A stretch of 64,000 nt of DNA from Rubidibacter lacunae KORDI 51-2 (GCF_000473895.1 NZ_ASSJ01000076.1:1-64000); one strand, 5' to 3'. Counted from the first letter of the stretch, positions 10,202-20,034 are shown. Numbers and translations are program-made. The notes: a model not told the origin generated them from the letters alone.

Positions 10202-11343
10202 GGTGCGTCTTTCCCTCCAGATGCAATCGAATGCTTCGCCAAGCTTAGCAAGCGTTGAGGGTCAAACGGCTTCGTAAGGTAGTCGCTTGCGCCGACCATG
10301 CGCGCTCGCAGGCGGTCGATTGCGCCGTCGCGACCGGTCAGCATGACGATTGGCACTGCGCTCAATAAACTCGACTGGCGCAACAGTCTACATAATTCGT
10401 AGCCGCTAATGTCGGGCATGGTGATGTCCATCAACACGAGTGCCGGCCGTTCGCGGGCAAGGATGCTGAGCGCCCGCGCGGGGTCGGTCAGCCCCAATAC
10501 GCGATAACCCGCTGCTTCCAGCACGAGCCTGACTTGGCGTTGAACGGTATGGCTGTCGTCGATACAGGCAATGGTGGGGCGATTGACTGCTGATGCAGTT
10601 GCCGAGTAGGGGAGAACGTCAATCGCTCCCGAGCGAATGCAGGGTTGTAAGTCACTCGCGATCGCCAGCGGGTCGGCTCTAAGCGCGCGAGCAATGCTGT
10701 AGAGACATTGTTGCTGGCGTAGGGCGGGGAGCAGCGTCCGAATGTAGTCGTCGTCTTTAGCAGCGTAGGTGAGCAGTTCGTGGTAGAGCTGCTGTGGTTC
10801 GCGCGTATGGAAGCGTTGCAGCGGTGACTCTACATCGCCGTGAAGTTGCATCCATCTCCCAACTGATTGCCGAACCGGAGCGATCGTGTCCGGAAGAGGC
10901 AGCGCAATCAAGATTGGATCGAGTCCCAGCCTCCTCGAGATATCTATTTTGACGGGCGGTAGCGCAGCGCAGTGAATCAGCGCTTCCTGTGTCACCAGGT
11001 ACAACAAGCGACGAAGCTGCTGGAGCGACAGCACCTCTGTCCGCCATAACTTACAAAGGAAATTGTAGTCGGACGGAGCCGCTGCTAGCTGTTTGAAGTC
11101 GACAGCAATCCCGAATCGCTCGAGCAGATAGGGCAGTCGCTCTTCACAACCAAAGGCTGCTGTTGCGTAATGAATTTTCCCGGCGCCAACATAAATTTTC
11201 CATGCCGAAACGCCACACTTAGGATCGCCTAAGGTCACACACCCAGACTGACGCTTGGCAACGATCTCGTGCAAAGCTTTCATTGCTGCTGTGGCTGACG
11301 AACTAAGAAGTACATTCGCGGCGGCACTTGTGACAGCTGTCAT
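10198..11343 (-). CDS. pilG: PATAN-REC response regulator PilG
   Basis: A 381-residue PatA-type regulator and first gene of the chemosensory operon. The N-terminal ~240 residues form a PATAN/DUF4388-like region (GCVTLGDPKCGVSAWKIYVG, then a helical part). The C-terminal receiver (about 255-375) has CIDDSHTVQRQV, phospho-accepting Asp in LVLMDITMPDISG, MLTGRDG and LTKPFD. In cyanobacteria such proteins bind pilus motor regulators to set the direction of movement. The operon promoter should lie in the region just above 11343. Confidence 0.92.
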   Translation of the reverse strand: MTAVTSAAANVLLSSSATAAMKALHEIVAKRQSGCVTLGDPKCGVSAWKIYVGAGKIHYATAAFGCEERLPYLLERFGIAVDFKQLAAAPSDYNFLCKLWRTEVLSLQQLRRLLYLVTQEALIHCAALPPVKIDISRRLGLDPILIALPLPDTIAPVRQSVGRWMQLHGDVESPLQRFHTREPQQLYHELLTYAAKDDDYIRTLLPALRQQQCLYSIARALRADPLAIASDLQPCIRSGAIDVLPYSATASAVNRPTIACIDDSHTVQRQVRLVLEAAGYRVLGLTDPARALSILARERPALVLMDITMPDISGYELCRLLRQSSLLSAVPIVMLTGRDGAIDRLRARMVGASDYLTKPFDPQRLLSLAKHSIASGGKDAP

Positions 11344-12628
11344 AAAGAGCTGGGTCGCGAGCGAAAAGGTCTACGTCTTCTGCATCCCATATCACCCTAT
11401 CCGTAAAAAAACGTACAGAAGTGTTATCTCGCTTACGAAATGCAAATATCATTCTAATCGTAAAGACGCATAGTGCAAATATTGACTTTAGCCGAATATA
11501 AACCACTTTGCTGCATCAACCACAACCAGCTTTAGAGAGTACCCGTAAATATACTGGACTTTGACAAACGATAACGTCACTGCAGTCGGCTCAGTAAGGT
11601 CATCAGTACCATTTAATAACGCTGGCTGAAGTTGACGCTGTTTACTTCGCTCAACGGCACCGCGATGGATGACTCTTCATCACCGGGGAGCTCTTACGAA
11701 ACAGCATATTTGTCTTAGCTGTCCGACCTCGGGATTTTGCTCGCCGTTGCCCCAACTATGTCGGCGGCGCGGGCACCCGCGCAAGTCACCTGCAGATTAT
11801 TTGCACACTCACGTCTCCTGGACTTAAGCAGACCGTAGCCAAGGCACCGGAAAATACTAAGCAAGTGCCGCCCCGCTCACAACTGACCTTGTGCCACACA
11901 GCTCAATCGCCTCAGTTTACCTTTCGACCCACCTCCGGCGTCTGGAACGCCGTAGTCAGCAGTGGGGGGGTGCTCGAGAAACCGGAAGGGCGCTCTTGCC
12001 CGAATCGTTGACAGTACAGCTGGTAGTCCTGGTGCGCCCGAGAAAGGTCAGCCCGCGGTCCCGGCAAGCATCAGCCCCATCGGGGCTCAGAACGGGTTGC
12101 TCGTGTCGTCGCGAACGCAAAAGCGCACCACATCGAAGGGTAGTTGCCGAACCGGCTTGGACTGGGTGCCTCGCAACCGGACCGGGGGCGTTTTGGGGCT
12201 GACATGGCTATGCGTTCATCCTAGAGTCCATTTCTTTTCTCTCACCATCGAGCTGTTTTTGTCCAGAGCCTAGTAACAGTGAAGATACTGAAAATGAATC
12301 CCCAACGGGTTCGCCAACACGAAGACCGGAAAGAATCCGGTCCCTTTGCCAGGATACTGATGAGTCAGACAGCTCTTGAGGCAGTGCTCATCTCTGCCGA
12401 CGAAAAGCAGTGAAGTTAGGTCCAACTTCTCCAGATCGTCTCCACAACATATCAGTTATGCTCCACGAAGCAAGACAGGAATTTGCTCGAGCTCGCTTGG
12501 GTGGAAGCGATGCAGCGGACTGCAGTTCGGCGCTTCAGGTTGCTCTGGAATTCCTCTTAGAAAGACGGCTTGGAACAGTAGCGACTCTTCGTGCCTCTGA
12601 CCCGTGACCTGTTTGTAGACTTTCGCAG
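11344..12628. other. Long gene-poor region
   Basis: About 1.3 kb between pilG and the flavoprotein gene. 11344-11640 is AT-richer and likely contains the pil operon promoter. The rest has several short frames, none with protein-like composition. A stretch starting GTGCGCCCGAGAAAGG at 12032 superficially resembles a group II intron 5' end, but no domain V or intron-encoded protein follows. I see no tRNA. Confidence 0.5.
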
Positions 12629-13585
12629 CTAGGAATGATCCCAGTCTGGTCTGATCCCTTTGCGTTTGTTGAGTAATCGATCGATCTCCATTGCTGCCAC
12701 ACAACCATCTCCTGCTGCTACCACTGCCTGCTTAAACGGCGTATTTCGGATTTCGCCAATTGCCCATACTCCCTCTACGTTAGTCATCATCGTATCATCT
12801 ACCTTTACACCTCCACCCTCATTAAGTGCTACTTGTCCGCCAATGAAGTCTGTGATCGGTCTCGAGCCAATTTGGTATACGAACACCCCCTTCACCGGCA
12901 AGAAAACTGGGTCCGCTTCTCCCCTGGTTTTAATCGAAACACCTGTAACCCCTGCCTCATTGCCTTCAACTGAAAGCAGGCGAGTGAAGTTCCAATGCTT
13001 CAAATTAGGCTGATTCAGTAGTGACCGAACATGGACGTCTTTCTGCTGCGGGTCCTTGTTCGTCAACCAGTGAACGGTGGATGCAAACTTCGTTAAAAAC
13101 TGTGCTTCCTCAACTGCCTCTAAGTTAAGTCCGGAAACGACAACCTCTTTCTGGCGGTAAGAAGCACCATCGCGTCTTGCGCAGTAGCTTACGCCCCGTC
13201 CTAAAAACTCTAATTCACCCCGAATTGAAGCTTTGCGACCCATAGCACCCGTGGCTAGAACCAGCGCTCGTCCAACAAATACGCCTTCGGGAGTGTAAAC
13301 TTTTTTCAATCCTCCTTTTGCCTCAATGCCGAATACTTGGGCTCGACGATAGGAGGCTCCAAAGGAGATAGCCTGCTCTCGCATTATATCGAGTAATTCA
13401 TTTCCGCTGGTATGACCTACCACTCCTGGATAATTGGCAATCTTATTGGTGATGGCTAACGCTCCCACTGCTGGGTTCTTGTCAAGGACGACTGTCTTTA
13501 AATCAGCACGCGATGTATATATCGCACAACTGCACCCTGCTGGACCCCCGCCAACGATAACCACATCAAACCCATAAACTTCCAA
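12629..13585 (-). CDS. Thioredoxin-reductase-like flavoprotein without the CxxC
   Basis: A 318-residue FAD-dependent pyridine-nucleotide-disulfide oxidoreductase fold. The FAD site is VVIVGGGPAGCSCAIYTSR near residue 8, the middle FAD motif is LVLATGAMGRK, and the C-terminal FAD motif is EGVWAIGEIRN (about residue 270). Close family members have CATCDG at the redox site. Here it reads C135-A-R-R138-D-G, so the second cysteine is lost. The NADPH-domain glycine motif is also degenerate (VVSGLNLEAVEEA). The length is normal and the frame intact. It may be a non-redox relative or a gene beginning to decay. It stands alone between two gene-poor stretches. Confidence 0.85.
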   Translation of the reverse strand: MEVYGFDVVIVGGGPAGCSCAIYTSRADLKTVVLDKNPAVGALAITNKIANYPGVVGHTSGNELLDIMREQAISFGASYRRAQVFGIEAKGGLKKVYTPEGVFVGRALVLATGAMGRKASIRGELEFLGRGVSYCARRDGASYRQKEVVVSGLNLEAVEEAQFLTKFASTVHWLTNKDPQQKDVHVRSLLNQPNLKHWNFTRLLSVEGNEAGVTGVSIKTRGEADPVFLPVKGVFVYQIGSRPITDFIGGQVALNEGGGVKVDDTMMTNVEGVWAIGEIRNTPFKQAVVAAGDGCVAAMEIDRLLNKRKGIRPDWDHS

Positions 13586-14309
13586 AACCCTTGACCCTCA
13601 AAATGTTCTTCCTAGAGCTTGAGTATACATGAGTACCCTAGCTTCTTACTGGCGGACTTTTGGCGATAAAAATCGACGTGCATCGATCTACTAATGCAGA
13701 AGACGCTAGAAAGCTCGTGTAAGTGAGTGTTGCAGGCAGTGGAGTCGTTCGCACGGATCGTCAAAAAAATTGCGATCTCGGCAACACAACTTCAATCGAC
13801 CAAGAAGTGGGTGTTAAGTAAAGTGGTTCCTGCTGCTGAGGCAAACTGTAAAGTAACTTAAATAGCTGTTGTTCGGCCGCCCAGAATGTGTTGCTCTAGG
13901 GTAAGATGCGCGGTTAGATACTTATGTTCAAGCAATGGTTTGTTGCAGGTTTCCCGTGCGCGGAGTTCTGTAAAGCCAAGTCCTTCCACCTTCCTCCCTA
14001 GCAATACTCGAAGCAAGGTTGGCTCCGAACGCGATCGCTCGTACCCGTGCGCCAATGTTTAACAGTGCTGAGTCACTTAACTGGCTGAATGTCAGAGAGA
14101 AGCGAATCGTAGAGCTGCTGCTTCAACGAGCAAGCGCGCCCAGACGCTCTTGCAAATCTTCCTTCACAGCCTCCCAGCTTAGTCTTTGCAATAGCGACTT
14201 CCTGGTTGTGAGCGAATTGCACTTTCTGGCTGGCGGCGTGGATAACGCTGGCGATAATGCCGTCAGCAAAAGCTGGATGCAAGGGCTTAAGCCTTAGGCA
14301 TCAGCTTGA
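13586..14309. other. Intergenic region upstream of an IS remnant
   Basis: About 720 bp with no recognisable gene. The part next to 13600 presumably contains the promoter of the flavoprotein gene. The remainder may be decayed mobile DNA, since a transposase fragment follows it, but I could not align any frame to a transposase here. Confidence 0.4.
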
Positions 14310-14493
14310 TAGTAGTGTGCCGAAAGTAAGAGGGTTTTGTGGTGCAGCTCCGGGGATAGGTAGTGCCAAGAACCTTGCTGCAATGGGGAAACAGCGTCGG
14401 TTCATCAAGGACTACGACCGGAAAATAGCTGAGAGCGAAGCAGTGATTTACTTGACGAAGTTGCCGTTAATGCTGACTCGACTCGTGGTTTAA
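14310..14493 (+). pseudogene. IS5-type transposase C-terminal remnant
   Basis: The frame ending at 14493 reads GKQRRFIKDYDRKIAESEA followed by VIYLTKLPLMLTRL. This matches the end of IS5-family DDE transposases (RYRRLxKDYE...SEAxIYLAMIxxMLRRL). Just upstream, the expected RWVVERTF motif appears only in a shifted frame (VVPRTLLQW near 14360, after a stop codon). The reading frame is therefore broken and most of the protein is missing. No terminal inverted repeats were identified. Confidence 0.65.
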
Positions 14494-14885
14494 TCCTTAT
14501 TTTTACAGGCACTCTCTAAACTCATGCCAGAAATGGCTTTGGACGATCTGGAAAGAAGTCAAAGCAGGATTCTGCCTGGACATAGAAGCTAAATTTTTCT
14601 TGCAGAATAACTAGATGAATATTCGATACGGCGAGAAAAAACCGATCCTGCTTTGCGATCGATTTTTATCTTAGGCTATGTAAATTCTCGGAGTTTTCAC
14701 TTCGTAGCTCAGAAAAAATACGCTTTGCAATCCGGGAGATTACGTATTTAGTTTGGAGACCGTTTATTCAGCTCTAAATCAAGCTCATGGATGCCAGTTC
14801 GCATCCGTTGTTTTTACCCTAAGATTTACTTGAGATTCGCTTGTTTCGATCGATTTCATGCAGGCTCGTAGAAGGGAAGACTACT
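14494..14885. other. AT-rich upstream region of urtA
   Basis: About 390 bp, AT-richer than neighbouring coding DNA, and the likely promoter region of urtA. I looked for an NtcA-type GTA-N8-TAC site and found no convincing one with a suitably spaced -10 box. Confidence 0.4.
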
Positions 14886-16208
14886 GTGGTCATACGTATT
14901 AACCGCCGTCGGTTTCTGGGATATGGCATGGCAACTGCCGGCACCAGCATGTTGTTAAAAGCTTGTAACGCTAACAGCAACTCGCTAGAGGTGCAATCTG
15001 CCCCGAAGCCGAAACCTTCAGGCAGCGATGCTGGCATCCGCGTCGGGTTGCTGCATTCGCTCAGCGGTACGATGGCCATCAGCGAAACCGCAGTGGTCGA
15101 TGCCGAGCGCTTGGCGATCGAGGAAATCAATGCAGCTGGCGGCGTGCTCGGAAAGCAGCTCGATGTGTTCGAAGAAGATGGGGGGTCGGACTGGCCGCAG
15201 TTTGCAGCTAAGGCAGCAAAGCTGATCGATGTGGATCGCGTGGCGACGGTTTTCGGTTGCTGGACGTCGGCTAGCCGCAAGGCGGTGCTGCCGGTGTTCG
15301 AGTCGCGCGATCACCTGCTCTGGTACCCGGTCCAGTATGAAGGGCAGGAATGCTCGCAGAATATTTTCTACACGGGTGCGGCACCCAACCAACAAATTGA
15401 GCCTGCTGTCGAATGGCTGTTGGAGAACAAGGGCACTCGAATGTTCCTAGTCGGCTCGGATTACGTATTTCCGCGGACGGCAAACGCGATCGTTCGCGAG
15501 CAATTGAAGGAGAAGGGCGGCGAGGTTGTGGGCGAGGAGTATTTACCGCTCGGGAGCACCAATGTCGCAGCAATCGTGACGGCAATTCAGGAGACATTTC
15601 CCCAAGGCGGCGTCATCTTCAATACCCTTAATGGCGACAGCAACGTGGCATTTTTCCGTCAGCTGCGCGAGGCGGGGCTCGGTCCCGATACCCATCCGGT
15701 CATGTCGGTCAGCATCGCTGAGGAAGAAGTCCGGCAGATCGGCGTCGAATACTCGATCGGCCATTATGCTGCCTGGAACTATTTCCAGACTGTCGATACG
15801 CCCCGAAACAGCCAGTGGGTTTCCGATTTCCAAGCGCGCTACGGCAGCGATCGCGTGACGACCGACCCGATGGAAGCAGCGTACATTATGGTGTACCTCT
15901 GGAAGCAAGCTGTGGAAAAGGCTCAAACCGCTTACGACATTGCTGCCGTTCGCCGTGCCGCGATCGGTCAGACCTTCGACGCTCCGGAAGGTCCGGTCAC
16001 CATCAATGCCAACCATCACCTCAAGAAAGCTGTCCGCATTGGAAAAGTTCGCCCGGACGGTCTTTTCGAAATTGTTTATTCAGATGACCCCGTGGAGCCT
16101 AAGCCCTGGAACGATTTTGTACCGACATCAAAAGGCTTTAAGTGCGACTGGTCCGATCCGAGCCTTGGCGGTAAGTACCGCCCCGAAGATATCCCCGACA
16201 ACACATGA
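14886..16208 (+). CDS. urtA: Urea ABC transporter substrate-binding protein UrtA
   Basis: The periplasmic urea-binding lipoprotein of the high-affinity urea transporter (type I periplasmic-binding fold, FmdD/UrtA family). A twin-arginine-like leader NRRRFLGYGMATAG ends in the lipobox LLKAC. The mature protein follows with VGLLHSLSGTMAISE, GCWTSASRKAVLP, WYPVQYEGQECS and GDSNVAFFRQL, all typical of UrtA. I prefer the GTG at 14886 because GAAGGGAAG lies just upstream and the leader then starts near the Arg pair; an ATG at 14841 would add 15 residues. urtBCDE do not follow; a sulfotransferase does. The remaining transporter genes must be elsewhere. Confidence 0.93.
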   Translation: MVIRINRRRFLGYGMATAGTSMLLKACNANSNSLEVQSAPKPKPSGSDAGIRVGLLHSLSGTMAISETAVVDAERLAIEEINAAGGVLGKQLDVFEEDGGSDWPQFAAKAAKLIDVDRVATVFGCWTSASRKAVLPVFESRDHLLWYPVQYEGQECSQNIFYTGAAPNQQIEPAVEWLLENKGTRMFLVGSDYVFPRTANAIVREQLKEKGGEVVGEEYLPLGSTNVAAIVTAIQETFPQGGVIFNTLNGDSNVAFFRQLREAGLGPDTHPVMSVSIAEEEVRQIGVEYSIGHYAAWNYFQTVDTPRNSQWVSDFQARYGSDRVTTDPMEAAYIMVYLWKQAVEKAQTAYDIAAVRRAAIGQTFDAPEGPVTINANHHLKKAVRIGKVRPDGLFEIVYSDDPVEPKPWNDFVPTSKGFKCDWSDPSLGGKYRPEDIPDNT

Positions 16209-16493
16209 ACGCCTTGCAGCACGGGAGGGCGTCGGCAGATCATACGAAATGTTGCGGTTGCACCATCGTACCGCGATCGCCCGCAAGCATAACCGTCGTA
16301 GTAATTTCTTCGCGTCCAACCCGCTCATCGATTGCTGTTGACTGTCTCTGTGACTGTCAATAATTGGCTCTAAGTTACAGGTATGAAATTCTTTTGAACC
16401 TCCTCAGCAAAGGGAATGGGAGGTTCTAGCCGCCGAGAAGCATCAACGGTAGGATGAGGCATTCTGGCTTATCTCGAACTCGCCTTCGCTGAC

Positions 16494-17363
16494 ATGCGTC
16501 AACCGGACTTCATCATTATCGGAGCCATGAAGTGCGCCACCAGTTCGCTACACGAGCAACTGGCACGACAACCCGGCATCTTCATGACCGACCCCAAGGA
16601 ACCTGACTTTTTTAGCGACGACCAGCACTACGCGCGCGGATGGGGTTGGTATTGCTCGCTCTTTGCTGCTGCCGCACCGGGCGATCTCTGCGGCGAATCC
16701 AGCACTCACTACACTAAACTCCCGACCTATCCGCAGACCGTCGGGCGCATGCACGCATCCCTGCCGGAGATCAAGCTCGTCTATATCATGCGCCATCCGA
16801 TCGAACGCCTGGTTTCCCAGTACGCACATGAATGGAGCGTAGGGGCGATCGCCGCCGATACCGACATTAACGTCGCCGTTCTCAAACACCCCGAATTAGT
16901 CGCATATAGCCGCTACAGTTACCAGCTGCAACCCTATCGCGACACCTTGGGCCGCGATCGCATTCTGCCCGTCTTTTTCGAGCGTCTGCTCAGCGCCCCG
17001 CAAGACGAACTCACTCGCATCTGCCACTTCCTCGACTATCGCGGTACCCCCACATGGGCTGACCTCGACGCCCAAAATGTTTCCAAAGAGCGCTGGCGGC
17101 GCACCCCGCTCCGCCAGTTCCTCTTAGACAATCCGCTCTTAACAGAATTGCGTCGGCGTCTAGTTCCTAAAACGTGGCGCAATCGCGTGCGGCGATCGTG
17201 GACATTGAAGACTCAACCCAAGCTCGACCCACAGGTTATCATCGACCTTGAAAGCTTATTCGATGCAGACCTGGAAATCCTAGGGGAATGGTTGGGATTA
17301 TCCTTAACTTGCTCCACCTTTAAAGAAACCGCGCGGACGGCAGTCCCAAACTGGGTTACTTAA
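16494..17363 (+). CDS. PAPS-dependent sulfotransferase
   Basis: A 289-residue cytosolic or membrane-associated sulfotransferase of the heparan-sulfate-type family, which moves sulfate from PAPS to an acceptor. The 5'-phosphosulfate loop is FIIIGAMKCATSSLHEQL at residue 5, the 3'-phosphate motif is YIMRHPIERLVSQYAHEW at about residue 97, and SRYSYQLQPY follows. Length is usual for bacterial members. The acceptor is unknown; polysaccharide is a common guess. No PAPS synthesis genes are adjacent. It is followed convergently by the DUF3155 gene. Confidence 0.88.
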   Translation: MRQPDFIIIGAMKCATSSLHEQLARQPGIFMTDPKEPDFFSDDQHYARGWGWYCSLFAAAAPGDLCGESSTHYTKLPTYPQTVGRMHASLPEIKLVYIMRHPIERLVSQYAHEWSVGAIAADTDINVAVLKHPELVAYSRYSYQLQPYRDTLGRDRILPVFFERLLSAPQDELTRICHFLDYRGTPTWADLDAQNVSKERWRRTPLRQFLLDNPLLTELRRRLVPKTWRNRVRRSWTLKTQPKLDPQVIIDLESLFDADLEILGEWLGLSLTCSTFKETARTAVPNWVT

Positions 17364-17563
17364 CACCCAGCCGATCGACGAAGCAGCAGGTCAATAGCTG
17401 AATTTCAAAAGAGCGGGCCCGACGAGGGAGCTCGGAAAGCTTAAGATGAAAAGCCGTTTTGCCGCCCTCCCCCTTCATATAATGAGTGCCCGCACGGGGC
17501 GGACATAGCAAGCGATCGCAAACTAGTACGGAGGTTGGAACCCTAGCGCGGGAAATAAGAATG

Positions 17564-17893
17564 TTAACTACGTGCTGCACCCACGACGGCAACTTCCTTG
17601 ACTTCTTCTTCAAGCGATTTCACAAACTGCAGGCTCGGGAAGAGAAAGTGGTTCTCCTCCACGTACTGGGCGCCAAACAGCCCTTTCTCAGCCCAGAAAT
17701 ATCGGTCGGTAGTATGTTCGTTGCGACGGACGACTAGCAATGCCGGGGGAGCTATACCTTGTGTAGCGATGTACTTACGTGCTGCCGTAACCGGCTTGTC
17801 TTCCCCGCTCTCGATGTTGTATTGCGGGACTAGGGCGAGAATCTTCCGTCCCTCCTGACGACGACGGCTCTTGCGCTTGCGTTTCCTTGCCAA
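17564..17893 (-). CDS. DUF3155 family protein
   Basis: A 109-residue soluble protein of the cyanobacterial DUF3155 family, of unknown function. It opens with the strongly basic MARKRKRKSRRRQEGRK. The conserved core SGEDKPVTAARKYI, VVRRNEHTTDRYFWAEKGL and GAQYVEENHFLFP follows. The basic start suggests nucleic-acid or ribosome contact, but that is inference. It is convergent with the sulfotransferase and divergent from the histidine kinase, with about 296 bp of shared upstream DNA. Confidence 0.9.
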   Translation of the reverse strand: MARKRKRKSRRRQEGRKILALVPQYNIESGEDKPVTAARKYIATQGIAPPALLVVRRNEHTTDRYFWAEKGLFGAQYVEENHFLFPSLQFVKSLEEEVKEVAVVGAARS

Positions 17894-18189
17894 GTTCCTA
17901 CCTCCTTTACCCTATGAGTTTGTAGTGGCGGTTACAAACTTCGCGAGTAGTATAACCAGACTCAACTGTAAAGATCAATCCCCTTGTTACAAGCAAGAAC
18001 ATTGTCCGTAGCGCCTGCTACAACGGAACTTTGAGAAGCTTAAGATAAGATGAAGCCAAAATTCACATCGAGAAATTTTAACAAATCGTAACAACTTGCC
18101 GCATCGATCGCGAGCGTTTATGGTGCTTGTTTGCCGGGGAATAAAGTCTTGTCAGTCCTAGCGTTATTGCCAGTTAGGCTCATCGGTTT

Positions 18190-19623
18190 GTGACTCGTTT
18201 CAATCGCACGCTATTCTCTGCCAGCTCCGAATTTGTCTCGTTGTGCCAATCGCAGCTTGTTGGGCTGGTGCAGGATTTAGGGGCAGCACGCGGGGCTGTC
18301 TACCTTGCTTGCGAACCCAAAGCGGGTGCCCGCGAGCTCATTCCCATTACCTCTTACCCCGAGGTTGCACCGGCTCGCGAAGCCGATCGCCTGCCGTTAC
18401 TGCCTGCTGCAGATGGTGTCGACGACGACAAACTGCTGCCAACTACGCGTTTACTCACTGCCGCCAGGCGATCGCTGCCTGCAGCTACCAATACCGAGCG
18501 CGAACGCGCGGCAACCGGGCCCGCTGCCGACACCGATCGCCAACTCGTCCTACCGCTGCTTTACAAAGATGCAGTACTCGGAATTTTAGTGGTCGGGCGC
18601 GAGGACCGGGACTGGGGCGATCGGGAGTTCGCCCGTTTGGAGCGGACGGCGGATACCCTAGCACTAGCCGGTGCAATGGACCAACGGCGGGGACATTGCG
18701 AGCAAACCCTGCAGGATCTGCAACGCCGCCAGCAACGACATGGCGATCGTCTCGACGACCTACTGCACCAATTGCGCAATCCGCTGGCGGCCTTGCGCAC
18801 GTTTGGGAAGTTACTCGTCCGGCGGTTGGACGGTGCTGCCCCCGACGCAGCAGCCCGCGCGCGGAATCTCTCGATCGCTGCAGCGATTGGTCGCGAGAGC
18901 GATCGCCTGCAGGAACTATTCGGACAGTTCGGTCATTATGTTGACGCGATGGCTCAAGAAGCGGTCTCGGAGGGTGGCGCTTCCCCGGCAATAGATACAG
19001 GCGCTCCCCCAGCACTAGCGACAATAGCAACCGAAGCGATGGACCCAACTGATGTTGAGGAATCAGAGGCTGTCGCTACGTACTTGCTGCCCGGGCTGAC
19101 CCTAGTGCCTGTCGACGTGGCCGCGATTCTCTCACCGTTGCTGTCGGCAGCCGAAGCGATCGCGCAGGAGCGCGGGATCTCCTTAAAATATAATGTTCCC
19201 GACTGCTTGCCCCCTGCACGAGCAGATGCTCGGGCTCTACGGGAAGTCATCAGCAACATCCTAGATAATGCTGTTAAATACGCACTCGATGGCGGTGCGG
19301 TTGATGTGCGCGCCGGATTGCTCCCGCCCAACGACGTCAACTTCCAGGGAATTGCCATTGGCGACGACGGGCCGAGCATCCCAACGGCAGACCAAGAGCA
19401 TATCTTCGAACGGCGCTACCGTGGGGTGCAATCGACCGGCAACATTCCTGGCAGCGGATTGGGATTGGCGATCGCAAAGGAACTTGTAGACCAGATGCAC
19501 GGATGGATTCAACTTGTCAGTCCCACGGGAACGGATGCAGCCGGCAATCCTTCAGGAACAACATTTATCGTGTGGCTGCCCGAAAGTAGAAGAGATGAGG
19601 GCAACCCGTCCGTTGCCCCCTGA
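18190..19623 (+). CDS. GAF-domain sensor histidine kinase
   Basis: A 477-residue soluble two-component kinase beginning with GTG. A GAF-like domain covers about residues 10-165. The HisKA domain has its phospho-accepting His in LLHQLRNPLAALRTFG (about 195). The HATPase domain has N-box NILDNAVKYALDGG, IGDDGPSI, an FERRYRG box and GSGLGLAIAKELVDQMHG. No transmembrane helix is visible, so it senses a cytoplasmic signal. An Ala/Pro-rich insert of about 45 residues (around 265-310) separates the kinase halves. No response regulator is adjacent, so its partner is unknown. Confidence 0.9.
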   Translation: MTRFNRTLFSASSEFVSLCQSQLVGLVQDLGAARGAVYLACEPKAGARELIPITSYPEVAPAREADRLPLLPAADGVDDDKLLPTTRLLTAARRSLPAATNTERERAATGPAADTDRQLVLPLLYKDAVLGILVVGREDRDWGDREFARLERTADTLALAGAMDQRRGHCEQTLQDLQRRQQRHGDRLDDLLHQLRNPLAALRTFGKLLVRRLDGAAPDAAARARNLSIAAAIGRESDRLQELFGQFGHYVDAMAQEAVSEGGASPAIDTGAPPALATIATEAMDPTDVEESEAVATYLLPGLTLVPVDVAAILSPLLSAAEAIAQERGISLKYNVPDCLPPARADARALREVISNILDNAVKYALDGGAVDVRAGLLPPNDVNFQGIAIGDDGPSIPTADQEHIFERRYRGVQSTGNIPGSGLGLAIAKELVDQMHGWIQLVSPTGTDAAGNPSGTTFIVWLPESRRDEGNPSVAP

Positions 19624-19710
19624 CGGGGATGCTGCCGCAGAATGCACCTGCCCTCACCCGCGTTTGCTTCCCAATTAGCACTCGGCAGCAGCAGACACGA
19701 TTGCAGATAG

Positions 19711-20034
19711 TCAGGGGCGATTCAGGTGCGGCATTAGCGACGAGGGCAACAGAGCTCCTTGGAATGCCTCAGGGCGATCGCGACAGAGTTCGATTGCGGT
19801 CAGCCCAATCTCATCGGCTTTCGCAACAGCCGGTAAATTGGAGCAAGAGCGCTGCCAATCGCCAGGCCGGAAAGATGTTGTAGCTGCGTCGATCGCCTAC
19901 ACCAACAAGCGCTCTGCAACAATCTGTTGTTGGTACTCTGGCAGCGCGGCAATCGCGCGGCAGAGCTCGTCTGGATCTAAACCAGGTCTATCGAAGACTC
20001 TCCCTTGCCTATCCCCGGGGCTAAAAAAATGTTT
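19711..20034 (-). pseudogene. Possible interrupted minus-strand protein fragment
   Basis: A 107-codon open stretch with good protein character is broken by one in-frame TAG at 19897-19899. Before the stop it reads FDRPGLDPDELCRAIAAL then PEYQQQIVAERLLV. After the stop it continues in frame with DEIGLTAIELCRDRPEAF and ends with TGA at 19711. No start codon is obvious. It may be the 3' end of a decayed gene or two chance frames. I do not recognise the family. Confidence 0.35.

Noticed and set aside
12032-12200. GTGCGCCCGAGAAAGG start resembling a group II intron 5' end
   Set aside because: No domain V hairpin, no reverse transcriptase and no 3' boundary were found nearby; a short consensus match alone is weak.
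14494-14885. NtcA site upstream of urtA
   Set aside because: GTA and TAC triplets occur but not at 8-bp spacing with a -10 element.
19669-19700. TTAGCACTC half of a CIRCE operator
   Set aside because: The matching inverted GAGTGCTAA half at 9-bp spacing is absent, and no heat-shock gene follows.
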